A stretch of DNA of 20,000 nucleotides from assembly GCA_030674155.1 (NCBI GenBank), contig CM060338.1, forward strand, positions 1,438,764 through 1,458,763, given 5' to 3'. The position numbers and the translations under genes were made by a program. The notes beneath the pieces are model-generated. The model made no database searches, was not told where the DNA came from, and was given only the letters and a program-made list of their open reading frames with translations. Position 1 is the stretch's first letter. Each line of letters begins with the position of its first letter. Source of the DNA: Stramonita haemastoma. Lineage: Eukaryota > Mollusca > Gastropoda > Neogastropoda > Muricidae. Positions 10,358-20,000 of the stretch are shown here, piece after piece.

Positions 10358-10515
10358 GGTGTTGTGTTGTTCTGCATTGTGTTGTGTTGTGTTGTGTTGT
10401 GTTGATTTGTAATGTGTTGCAGTGTGTTGTATTGTACTGTTTTGTATCGTGTTGTATTGTTTTGTGTTGTATTGTAGTGTAGTGAAGTGGGGTGGGGTGA
10501 AGTGGAGTGGAGTGT
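10358..10515 (+). repeat. TTGTG pentanucleotide array ending in GTGGA
   Basis: TTGTG/TTGTA pentamers of the same kind as at 6978-7310, passing into GGGGT/GTGGA pentamers at 10480-10515. Confidence 0.9.
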
Positions 10516-10900
10516 ACGTGTATTCGTTTCCCTATTTTGTCTGTATGCCTATTAAATTTTGTATTTTTAAGTGCGTATGTGTATTTTCATGTCTGTGTTT
10601 GTCTGTATATTGTATGTCTTTGTCTCCATTTATATTTGCATATCTGTGTCTGTATGTGCATTTGCATATCTGTGTCTGTATGTGCATTTGTTTCCCTGTT
10701 TTCTGTCTATGGTTATGTTTGTCTCTGTTTAGAATAATATGCATTTTTTGTAAAAACCTATTAGTCTACAAGTCCATTTATTTTGATGTGTATGCCTTTC
10801 CCAGTTTGTCCGAATATGTAATTGTTTCTCTGTGTCTGTATACTATATGTTTCCCTTGTTCGTCAGTGCATGTATTTCTTTGGTTATTTCTGTATGATGG
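10516..10900 (+). repeat. Degenerate minisatellite with a perfect 26-base duplication
   Basis: T-rich sequence built from TCTGTRT, TTTGCAT and TTTCCCTG-like motifs. A 26-base unit starting TTTGCATATCTGTGTC occurs twice in direct succession at 10635-10660 and 10661-10686. The rest is too degenerate to phase by eye. Open frames through it are rich in Cys, Val and Phe and look like repeat translation. Confidence 0.65.
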
Positions 10901-10964
10901 TTGTGTTTCTTTTCTTTCTTTTTCATTATTTTTCCCATGTATATCCACTCTCTTATTTCTGGAG

Positions 10965-11310
10965 TGGGCGGATAGCCTAGTGGTCAGAACATTGCGCTGG
11001 CAATTTGAAGACCCAGGTTCGAGTCCGGTCGAGGAAATTTTCTTCCTGGAGTTAACATCAGTGCTGACTCCACTTTCCCCAAAAGTCCTTCGGATGAGAC
11101 TTTAAACCGAGGCCCCGTGTGCGAACGCACGCAGAACATCTTGCGCACACGTTAAATCCGGTTCCGCTTTTCGTAAGAGTAGGCCATCGTGTGCCGGTGG
11201 GAACAGATGACAGAATTTACAAAACTGCATACACACGGGGACCGGATGAAAAAAAGCACATGATTGCTTATTCTGTTATCCTCGATATAAAAGAAAAAAA
11301 AGAAAAGGAG
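10965..11310 (+). mobile_element. tRNA-headed SINE, family 1, full length
   Basis: The head contains A box, an anticodon-arm-like stem (ATTG/CAAT pairing at 10991-11004) and B box. Then come GGAGTTAACATCAGTGCTGA, GGATGAGACTTTAAACCGAG, CCCCGTGTGCGAACGCACGC, CATCTTGCGCACACGTTAAA, TTCCGCTTTTCGTAAGAG, TGTGCCGGTGGGAACAGATG and GGATGAAAAAAAGCACATGA. It ends TTATTCTGTTATCCTCGATA with an A-rich AAAAGAAAAAAAAG tail. It matches the minus-strand copy at 6283-6652 and the two 3' fragments at 2492-2878. Its 3' 45 bases resemble LINE ends in this window, which suggests a CR1-like LINE as its mobilising partner (inference). Confidence 0.92.
10973..11026 (+). promoter_or_regulatory. Internal RNA polymerase III promoter of the plus-strand SINE
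   Basis: A box TAGCCTAGTGG (10973-10983) and B box GGTTCGAGTCC (11016-11026), start-to-start distance 43 bases as in a tRNA gene. Confidence 0.88.
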
Positions 11311-11786
11311 TAACCAAATGTCCAAAAACCCTCACAAGCAAATTTCTCTGCAATACTGTTTTTAATTACCACTTCGTTAACTGATAACACACTCCATCAC
11401 AACCACCAATAGTCAATGTCACACACACAAAAAGCTATTAACTGATGGAGATAGCGAAGAAGAAGAAACAGACTGTCTTCAAGGTCCCACGGGGGAGGGG
11501 GAGAAGAGGGGAGGGAGGAGGAGGGGATGACAGAGCTGTGGTCAGTTTAGGTTACCCCGGTCATTCTTTCCCCCTGTCATCACAGCTTCCATTGGTCAGC
11601 CAGGTCCTTGTGTGGACACTGGAGCACTGTGGGAAGGGGCAGTGTGGCCGTTACACTGGTCACGTGTGCGGAGGTCAGGAAAGGGGAGGAGGAGGAGAAG
11701 AAGTGGTGGGGTGTGGAGGGGTAAGGTAGGGGGTGGGGTGGGGTTGAAGTCTGTGATGACAGACGGGACATGAAACATGGCGTTAT
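11311..11786. other. Unique stretch with G-rich end and candidate exon
   Basis: Mixed sequence. The part from 11556 to about 11790 resembles 9285-9600. A G/A-rich block lies at 11488-11530 and a G-rich block at 11686-11745. Confidence 0.5.
11586..11720 (+). other. Candidate host-gene exon (weak)
   Basis: A strong-looking acceptor (TTCTTTCCCCCTGTCATCACAG, a continuous pyrimidine-rich tract) ends at 11585 and a G|GTAAGG donor-like site starts at 11721. The 135 bases are open in phase 0, reading LPLVSQVLVWTLEHCGKGQC and on into a Gly/Glu-rich end. The last third is G-rich low complexity, so a shorter exon ending near 11673 is possible. A diverged copy of the segment at 9285-9430 lacks the acceptor. 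I recognise no family. Confidence 0.22.
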
Positions 11787-12020
11787 TGTCTGTGTTACTG
11801 TGTGTGGCTGTGTCTGCAGTATGGTGTATCTGTGTTACTGTGTGTGTTACTGTCTGTGTTAATGTCTGTGTTACTGCGTTACTGTGTGTCGTTGTGTCTG
11901 CAGTATGGTGTATCTGTGTTACTGTGTGTTACTGTCTGTGTTACTGTGTGTGTTGCTGTGTGTGTTACTATCTGTGTAAATGTCTGTGTTACTGTGTGTG
12001 GTTGTGTCTGCAGTGTGGCG
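11787..12020 (+). repeat. Higher-order minisatellite of TGTGTTACTGTC units
   Basis: Twelve-base-like units TGTGTTACTGTS are arranged in larger blocks marked by TGTGTCTGCAGT. This marker occurs with CTGCAG at 11814, 11898 and 12008, giving periods of 84 and 110 bases. The first two blocks continue identically with ATGGTGTATCTGTGTTACTG. Each marker contains a PstI site. Confidence 0.88.
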
Positions 12021-12143
12021 TAAACAGGCTGTCAAGAACTACAGTGTTTTTAGCAGTGTTAGAAGTGCAACGTTAATGATGTCAGCGTGCTAAACTAAAG
12101 TATTGGTAGTCAGTCAATATAAAAGAAATATAGAGAAAGAAGC

Positions 12144-12178
12144 AGAAGAAGAAGAAGAAGAAGAAGAAGAAGAAGAAG

Positions 12179-12216
<38 letters not shown>
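12144..12216 (+). repeat. (GAA)n then (CAA)n microsatellite
   Basis: GAA triplets to 12180 switch to CAA triplets to 12216 with no gap. Confidence 0.95.
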
Positions 12217-13256
<1,040 letters not shown>

Positions 13257-13260
13257 AGAA

Positions 13261-13340
13261 TTTGAATTTGAATTGAATTAATTTTATTTTCAGAAGGTGA
13301 TAGAGTAAGCATGACAATTGCTTTTTTACATCCAGCCTTC
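13261..13340 (-). mobile_element. LINE or SINE 3' tail fragment with AATTC tail
   Basis: Minus strand: GAAGGCTGGATGTAAAAAAG, CATGCTTACTCTATCACCTT, CTGAAAATAAAATTAATTC, then AATTC/AAATTC repeats leading directly into the TC array. The GGATG(A)nGC and TTACTCTRTYACC landmarks match both the SINE 3' end (11245-11290) and the CR1-like tail at 13587-13650. Too short to say which class it came from. Confidence 0.6.
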
Positions 13341-13473
13341 TATAACAATAACAAAAACAAAAAAGAGGAAAGAAAATCATAACAATGAGAAACAATTGGG
13401 GGGGGGGGTACATAACCTGATTCTTAATCATGCAATTATACCTGTTTTCAAATAATAGGCGAACAGCTGAAGT

Positions 13474-13650
<177 letters not shown>

Positions 13651-13710
<60 letters not shown>

Positions 13711-13711
13711 T
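13651..13711. repeat. (GA)n / (CAGA)n microsatellite
   Basis: Short GA then CAGA array. On the minus strand it directly follows the 3' end of the CR1-like LINE. Confidence 0.95.
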
Positions 13712-14187
13712 ACAAAGAGAGAAATTATGAACAATTTTTTACCAGGGTAATGAGATAATTAAAATAAACAAGTCATTACCTAACAACAACACTAAATACC
13801 CACAAGCAAAGAGACTCCCCCCCCCTATTTTTCCTTATAGAGGACAACACAGAACAAAGAAAAGTTCTAAAAAAAAAAAAAAAAAAGAGAGAGAAAAAAA
13901 AGAGAGAAAAAAAAAAGAGAATGTTTGTATCATAAGAAAATATCACAAAACGCATACACCTGCACGCACACACGCACTCAATCTCATATCAAAACATACT
14001 GATCACTGCATGCTGCATATGCACGACAAATGGATGATGCACTGTATGGATAATTATACAATAAAAACTACTTTAAAATGTGAAATACGCAAGTTTATGA
14101 TCAATACGCTTCAACTAACAAAACACTCGTATATGACGTAAGTCTTTAGCTTAGCATTATAGTAGCAATAAAGACAGGAAATACAAA

Positions 14188-15277
14188 CTATTGACTAGTA
14201 TAGGTTAACTCATTTTTCAATGAATGCATAAGATGACATTTATAAGCACGTTTAAATGACAAGATACTGCTGGCATTTTTTATGCATTCTGGCAACGTGT
14301 TCCATAGAACTCCTCCTGAGTAGGAAAGGCTAGTTTTGTACATGTCAATCCTTGGTTTCCGAATCAGTATATTGTTCGTGTATTTTGACTGATTAAGGGG
14401 AAATCTTGCAGTCACAGTAGTTGGAGCGAGTTCGTTCATTATACGATACATTGTAACAGCTTTATTGTATTCGAGCTGGTAATTTAAGGGGAGAATATCT
14501 AGTTTAATGTAATCTTGAGGTGACAAGCTAGAAGATTTTAACAGTATGAGTTTAAGAGCTCTCTTGTGGATCCTTAAAAGAGGTTTTAAGTTGTTACCAC
14601 TGCTTAAGTCATACAACGTTGAAGCATAATCAATGATAGATTGTATATGAGCATGATAAAATTGCTTACGAGCATTGATATCTAAATAATGTTTAATTTT
14701 TGAAAGTTGATATACCTTTTGTGAGATTCGCTTGCATAGGCTGTCAATATGGGATGACCAGCTGAGATTGTTATCAATAATGACTCCCAATACTCGATGA
14801 GTGTTAACTTCAATGATAGCGTTATTACCAAGATAAATAATAAAAAAAATGAGGCATGAGAAAAGAGATGTTTTGTCGCTTTTGTCGAGAAGTAATTGTC
14901 ATGTATTTTGTTTTATGTTCATTCAAAGACATATGGTTGAGCTCAGTCCACTTTAGTAATTGATTGGCATTTTCTTGTAAAGAAATAACAAGTTGTTCCA
15001 AGTCAGGATGAGAGGCATGAATAGAAGTGTCATCAGCAAAAAGTTCACACTGGCCTTTTGTAATGAAAAGCGGCAGATCATTTATATAAAGAGAAAAAAG
15101 AAGAGGCCCGAGTACAGACCCTTGAGGGACACCAAACTTCTGGATAAGAAATCCAGACTCTTTTTTACCAAGAAAGACAGTATGGGTACGATCTGTTAGG
15201 AATGATTTTAGGAGAGATAAAGCACTGTCAGAAATGTTATATAAAACCATTTTACGAAGTAAGAGGCTATGGTCAAT
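14188..15277 (-). pseudogene. CR1/L2-like LINE ORF2, C-terminal RT half
   Basis: Starts at the inner-element junction with DHSLLLRKMVLYNISDSAL. RT motifs follow: GVPQGSVLGPLLFSLYINDLP-type motif at about 15070-15131 and the catalytic FADD at 15029-15040. Then come the thumb region and the conserved C-terminal LWNTLPECIK region, with a TAG at 14188-14190. Near 14842-14849 a run of eight A (T on the coding strand) carries a frameshift. The reading before it ends in a premature stop, while the shifted frame continues FIYLGNNAIIEVNTHRVLGV without further breaks. There is no internal start of its own. The methionine at 15250 is just an internal residue. Confidence 0.85.
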
Positions 15278-15300
15278 CAGAATCAGAATCAGAATCAGAA
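15278..15300 (-). repeat. Hexamer tail (TTCTGA)n of the inner LINE
   Basis: About four units of TTCTGA in coding orientation, ending exactly where the outer element's ATTGACC resumes. Analogous in position to GTTCGA repeats at 1156-1200. Confidence 0.85.
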
Positions 15301-15303
15301 AAT

Positions 15304-15309
15304 TTTATT
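15304..15309 (-). promoter_or_regulatory. AATAAA motif at inner LINE 3' end
   Basis: AATAAA on the minus strand just before the hexamer tail. It may act as a polyadenylation signal or be part of the conserved LINE 3' end recognised by the reverse transcriptase. Confidence 0.4.
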
Positions 15310-15399
15310 GCCATTAAGTCAGAACGAGACTTTTTTGACACCAAACGTAAACGTATTTAACATTCTTAAAAGATGTAGATTCTTATATATGTAATGTAT

Positions 15400-18300
15400 C
15401 TATGTTCTTGCTCTTCTGGAAAAAGAATCATGCACATATTTAATCATATCTAGCAGACAGTCCTCGTTGTTGAAAACCTTACTCAGATTCTTGTAGTTAT
15501 TCATATTATTCATTTCCTTAATATTGACATTAGATAGAAAATTTTTTCTTAAATCATCATATAATGTACAAACATCAAGTAAGTGATACTCGTCTTCTAT
15601 TTTGTTACACCATTTGCATTTTCTTTCTTCTTTTGGTATATTCATATATCTCCCTTGCTCTATCATTAAATCATGGGAGCTGGTGCGAAATCTGCTGAAT
15701 AGGCGCCTATAATTTTCATTTCTGCATATCAAAAGATACGGCTCCAATCTGTAAACATGTGAAACAGAGTTGTAAAAATTCAGCTTAGAAAATAACTTTT
15801 TTTGTTGATTCCAAAACAGTCTGTATAATTCTTCAAGTTTTGTTTTTATAGCATAGCATAATCTTTTCATATTTAATGTACTATGGTTATTCCACACATG
15901 CTTGAATCCAATCTTATGAATTATTGTTTTGATTATATAAATCCAGTGATCTTTTTCATTGTTTTGGTGCATTTCATTATATAACAATTTCAAATAGCTA
16001 TTTTCTTTTGAATCTATTATGTGAATCCAAAAATTGATTAAATGACTAATAACTTTTAACGTTAATGGGTATCTGCCTAAGTCTCCGAAAACTGGCAAGA
16101 CCATTGTTTTTTTGTGGACTCCTAATATCTGTCTGCAAAATTTTGCGTGGGTGCTTTCAAAAGGAAACTGACTGGTTAAGCACATTTTAAATAAATCATC
16201 TATTTTGAAGTTATCTTTTACATTACAACCATAAGGAAACCATATTTCACTTCCATACGTTAAAATAGGCATTATTAGGGCATCAAACAACTGCATAACA
16301 ATATTTATTTTTAGTACACCTCCTTGTAGAGCTCTTTTCAGCGAATAAATAGCTTTGTTACTTTGTTTGACTAAGTGTTCCTGGGCCACATCAAACTTTC
16401 CTGACTGATGAAAAACTATACCTAGATATTTATACCTATCTGTAGTTTCAATTAGGTTTTGTCCACATTTAAAATGAATAGGAATTTTAGGTACAGATTT
16501 TGTGAAGATTATAACTTTGGTTTTTTCTTTGTTTACTTGGAGTCCCCATTTTAGACAATACTCATGTAATTTATCTAGTTTTGATTGGAGACCTGATTTT
16601 GTATTTGATAACAATATAAGATCATCTGCATACATTAAACCTGAGACTACATCATTTTTCGTTATATATGGAGAATCAATCATTCCTATATGTTGAAAGA
16701 TATCATTAATGTAGATATTAAAGAGTGTAGGACTTAGTGTGTTGCCTTGATGGACCCCAACTTTTACTTCTATTTCTTCAGATAACGTATCTTTTACTTT
16801 TGCATATATTGTGGCATCTGTATACATATCTTCAATCAGATTGAGACATTTACCAGTTATTCCAATTGCATGCAGTTTCACCATTAAAGCTTGATGCCAA
16901 ATGCTATCGAAAGCCTTCTGAAAATCCACAAAACAAGAATACAACCTTTTATCTTTTGTTTTGCATATGTTATCAACTAGTTTACTTAAAATGAAAATAT
17001 TGTCTGAAGTTCTACATTTCTTTCGAAATCCAGCTTGTTCTTTGGCAAGTTTGTTATTTTCTTCTAGATAGTTGCATATTCTATTGTTCAGTATCTGGCA
17101 AAATAATTTACCGAAAGTGTTTGTCAATGTGATTCCTCTGTAGTTTTCAGGCTTTAGGGGGCATCCACCTTTGTGAATAGGAATATTGATGCCTACTTTC
17201 CATTCATGTGGATACAACCCTGTATCAAGAACAACATTAAAAAGTAACTCCAGTATACCTAGTATATCTGGGGTGATGGATTTGATCATTTCATTTAATA
17301 TACCATCCTTGCCTGGAGATTTTTTGTTTTTTAAAGTTTTTATTCCTTCCGTGATTTCTTTTCTAGTAAAGGGCCTGTCTAAGTACGGGTTTTCGCGTCT
17401 TGTTAGTAGTTCGTACATGTTTTGCACTTGTTCTTTTCTCTTTTGATTGACAGAAGGTTCTTTTCCTATCAGCTTTTTTAAATGTTCCATCCATTTTGTG
17501 TTATTGAGGAAATTTGTTTCTCTTGTATTTTTTTCTTCACTTATCCTTAATTGTTGCAGAGTTTTCCATAATACACTAGGATCCTTATCTATTGCGTTAT
17601 GCAGGTTGGAAACAAGACTGCTTTTGAACGATCTCTTTTTCTCTTTTAAAAGTCTGTTGTATTCTTTTCTCTTTGAAAAATACTTTTGTCTAAGAGCAAC
17701 TTTGAATGGATACCGATTGATGGCGTTAAGTAAAGATTTTATTTCTTTTTTCGTTTCTGCACAATGTCCATCAAACCACTTTTTACTGTTTTTCTTTTTT
17801 ATTAAAACGTTTCGTTTTTTAAGTTTCAAACTTAATCTTGCTGCATCAGTGAAAATTACCGACAAATTTTCAGCACACTCATTTAATGACTTTTGCACAC
17901 TTTCTGAATCAATATCTTCTTCATTTTGGTTATACGTGTTTAATGTTGTACACATTTTGCGTTTTATATCTTTTATACGTGACTGTACGGTCGACAGTTT
18001 AAAAGAGGTCTGAAATCTCTGTTTTGAATTTTCATCCCAGTAAAAACTGGGTGGTAAAGCAATCTTTGTAATTTTCTTATTATCTTTAGTATTACTGTGT
18101 CTATTTTTTCTCAGATCATTCCTTTTTAACACTTTATAGTTATCTATTCTTGGTATTGAAATGTCTAAATGGACTGGACAGTGATCAGAGTACTCTGTTA
18201 ATTGATCGACTTTCATATGGCGCACTTCCTTTTGGATAGATTTAGAACAAGCAAAATAATCGACAACACTACAACCTTGTGGCTGAAAACATGTGAAATG

Positions 18301-18499
18301 TCCTTGCAGATCTCCCAGTGTGCGACCATTTAATATCCTCATTTCATAATCAACACATATATTTATAAGTCTTTTACCATTTCTTTGAAATATTTTATCC
18401 ATAGAGCACCGTTCATAACAGTTATCATAACTGTAATTGAATGGTAACTCATAATAGTTTTGTAGATAGTCCATTTGAATGAAGTCTTCTAAACAACCT
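15400..18499 (-). CDS. LINE ORF2: partial endonuclease, reverse transcriptase, zinc knuckle
   Basis: One uninterrupted frame of about 1030 codons, open from the 5' junction to TAG at 15400-15402. The open frame extends to 18555, but its first ~19 codons are out-of-frame outer-LINE sequence and not part of this protein. About 120 residues of an AP-type endonuclease C-terminus come first, ending with the SDHCPV motif. A linker of about 200 residues follows, then the RT: KKSPGKDG, ENYRGITLTN, FVDFQKAFDS (about 16900-16930), HQGNTLSPTLFNIYIND (about 16702-16752) and catalytic YADD at 16621-16632. The C-terminal 300 residues carry GDLGRYPL and a CX2CX7HX4C zinc knuckle (about 15571-15620). It would nick DNA and reverse-transcribe its RNA in target-primed integration. 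The N-terminal half of the endonuclease is missing, so this copy should not be autonomous. Confidence 0.9.
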
Positions 18500-19999
18500 G
18501 ACATCAAAAGCCTTGGCAAAGTCAACAAACAATACCCCAGTGAACTTATTGTCATTTATGTTGTTTAGCCAGTCATCAACAAGGCTTATAAGAGCGGAGT
18601 GACAGGAGTGATTTTCACGAAATCCGAACTGATTAGGATGAAGTAGATTGTGCTTGGAAATGTGAGATTTAAGGCACTTCTGAATATGTTTTTCCAAAGG
18701 CTTTGAAAGAATGGATAAGATAGAAATGGGTCTATAATTTGAGGGATCAGTTTTATCACCAGATTTATAGAGAGGCACGATTTTGGCTTTTTTAAGAATA
18801 TTAGGAAAGTAACATTTATCAATACAAAGGTTATATAAATATGTTAAGGAGTCAAAAATAATAGACGCACTGAGTTTTAGAATTTTTCCGTCTAATTCAT
18901 CAAGACCACGTGTGCATGTCTGTTTCAGATGCATGAGGTAAAAGTAAACTTCATGTACCGTTAAAGGAGGAATGATTAGCTTCGAAGTGATAGTTTTAGA
19001 ACTGCAGAATTCTTTTAATAAAGCAAGTTCATTGGAATGAGATTTATCCACTTTTACTGTAGAAGAAGAAATATTAGCAAAATGAAAGTTTAATGAATCG
19101 GCAGTAACACCTGTGATGTCAACTGGCATCTTTTCAGTTCTTTTTCCGGTAAGAGAATTTATGGCTTTCCAAATCTTTTTGGGGGTTTTGTTTGAGTTAT
19201 CTGAAAGAAGATCTCGAAAATATTTCATTTTAGAGGAGCGTTTCATTGATGTTATCTTATTTCTTAGTTTCTTAAAATCGTCAGTTTGTTTTGTCCTTGC
19301 TAGCTTATCTCTTATAATTATTGCATCTTGAATTTCTTTAGTTATCCATGGAGGCTTAGAACTATGCTTTACACGTTTTGTTTTGAATGGAGCATGCTTG
19401 TTATAGATAGTTAGGAAAGTCTTATGCCAGAATTCGAAGGCTTCATCTGGGTCAGTAAATTGATACACGTTTGAGAGGGGTGCGTTTGCTAAGTCTAACA
19501 GGAACTTATCTTTATAAAAATTAGCAAATGATCTATATGTTATTTCTTTATGGCCTGGCTTAGGAATCTTTACGCCTTTTTTAAGCCAAGAAATGCACAC
19601 AGGAAAATGGTCACTACACCCACATGGAGGACAGCACACTTCTACAATATTTTGTGTGGAACTAACATAAATGTGATCAATGAGTGTTTCAGATGAAGAT
19701 GTAACTCGTGTAGGAATATCTATTAACTGAAGAAGGTTAAGATTTTCATAAAGTTGTGTCCATCGTTTGTTAGGTTTTAGAAGATCTATGTTAAAATCTC
19801 CAAAGAGAAGGATTTCTTTATCGGTAAGTGTAATATCTTCCATCATTTCATTAAAATGATCAAACCAATCAGAGTGCTCAGACGGGTTACGGTATACAAA
19901 TCCAATGAGAATAGGTTTACTTTTTTTGATGGCTACTTCAATCCATATTGATTCAATGAGATTGTTGTCAACGGGTAAAATCCGTTTATAAGTGACAGA
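18500..19999 (-). pseudogene. CR1/L2-like LINE ORF2, endonuclease and N-terminal RT half
   Basis: Open from the right edge of the window to the insertion point, 500 codons; the start lies outside. AP-endonuclease motifs appear in order: ESIWIEV, GFVYRNPSEHSDW, FGDFNID with GDFN at 19790-19801, LIDHIYVS, and SDHFPV near 19597-19615. A linker with an SKPPWITKEIQDAI motif follows, then the RT start: TRGLDELDGKIL, KKAKIVPLYKSGDKTDPSNY, RPISILSILSKPLEK, NQFGFRENHSCHSAL, and VDFAKAFD with the first catalytic aspartate just before the junction at 18500. No stop or frameshift in this part. The protein is broken only by the inserted LINE. Confidence 0.88.
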
Positions 20000-20000
20000 G

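Larger units (their letters stand above)
15278..18499 (-). mobile_element. 5'-truncated EN-RT LINE inserted in the CR1-like LINE
   Basis: A 3222-base insertion. The 5' end is truncated inside the endonuclease domain. The coding part runs 15400-18499 and a 3' UTR of about 100 bases follows. The end is GGCAATAAAATTTTCTGA, then about four TTCTGA hexamers (15278-15300). It belongs to the same broad group as the relic at 1-1200, with which it shares the C-terminal zinc knuckle and a hexamer-type tail. The open reading frame and clean junctions suggest a fairly recent insertion. Confidence 0.92.
13722..20000 (-). mobile_element. CR1/L2-like LINE, interrupted by a second LINE
   Basis: The element reads right to left, from beyond the right edge to about 13722. 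It has an endonuclease and N-terminal RT part (18500-20000), the foreign insertion (15278-18499), the C-terminal RT part (14188-15277), and a 3' UTR of about 460 bases (13722-14187) that contains poly-T/TC runs. It ends TTATCTCATTACCCTGGTAA followed by AAAATTGTTCATAATTTC. The RT carries FADD, and the C-terminal region has an SGGVLWNTLPECIKNA motif of the kind common in CR1/L2/Crack-like elements. Its own sequence without the insertion spans about 3.06 kb of this window. The 5' end is not in view. Confidence 0.88.

Noticed and set aside
11777..12076. A 99-codon Cys/Val-rich frame resembling a membrane protein
   Set aside because: Translation of the TGTGTTACTGTC minisatellite.
17447..18013. A 188-codon plus-strand frame
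   Set aside because: Antisense shadow of the linker region of the inner LINE ORF.
15278..20000. A single composite LINE with two RT domains
   Set aside because: Two endonuclease parts and two RTs of different families are present, and the outer frame joins exactly when the inner segment is taken out, so this is a nested insertion.
13720..20000. An endogenous virus or LTR retrotransposon
   Set aside because: No LTRs, protease, integrase, capsid or envelope motifs; AP-endonuclease plus RT is the LINE layout.

Overview
This is eukaryotic, repeat-dominated, non-coding DNA. Nothing in it looks bacterial or viral: there are no operons, no dense coding, and almost every long open frame is a translated microsatellite. 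Three classes of retroelement (CR1/L2-like LINEs, a second EN-RT LINE family with a C-terminal zinc knuckle, tRNA-headed SINEs), very long CA/CT/TA/TTC microsatellites, and intergenic or intronic filler suggest an invertebrate animal. The SINE cores recall motifs I associate with molluscs, so a gastropod or other mollusc is my best guess. That is an inference and not proven by the sequence.

Left part (1-5300): the 3' end of a decayed LINE (1-1200) ends in a hexamer tail. It is followed by CT, TG and CA arrays, two head-to-tail SINE 3' fragments (2492-2878), one complete tRNA-headed SINE of a second family (3072-3499), and a large CT/CTGT-(TA)n-CAGA block (3760-4608). A G-rich block contains an uninterrupted run of 44 G.

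Middle (5300-12900): an RTE-like LINE C-terminus relic (5306-5555), a LINE-tail/ATTC/CT module (5745-5983), a complete SINE on the minus strand (6283-6652), pentanucleotide TTGTR arrays, a long TA array, a ~750-bp TTC array with regularly spaced GCAA interruptions (8401-9146), an oppositely oriented GAA array (9770-9834), another complete SINE (10965-11310), and a higher-order minisatellite (11787-12020). A few stretches between them (1728-1851, 6176-6188, 7445-7543, 11586-11720) have splice-site-like borders on the plus strand. They are only weak candidates for exons of a host gene.

Right part (12890-20000): short 3' tails of LINE/SINE type sit in GA/TC arrays, followed by a clear nested insertion. 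A minus-strand CR1/L2-like LINE (13722-20000, continuing beyond the right edge) is split inside its reverse transcriptase by a 5'-truncated LINE of a different family (15278-18499). The inner element has a fully open 3.1-kb EN-RT-zinc-knuckle reading frame. Conceptually removing it joins the outer frame exactly, which fixes both junctions to the base. The outer frame carries one other lesion, a frameshift at an A8 run.

I found no new enzymatic or defence system. The most interesting signals are the nested LINE junction, the association of LINE 3' ends with pyrimidine microsatellites, the 3'-tail similarity between the SINE and CR1-like LINE ends, and the phase-rotating TTC/GCAA array.
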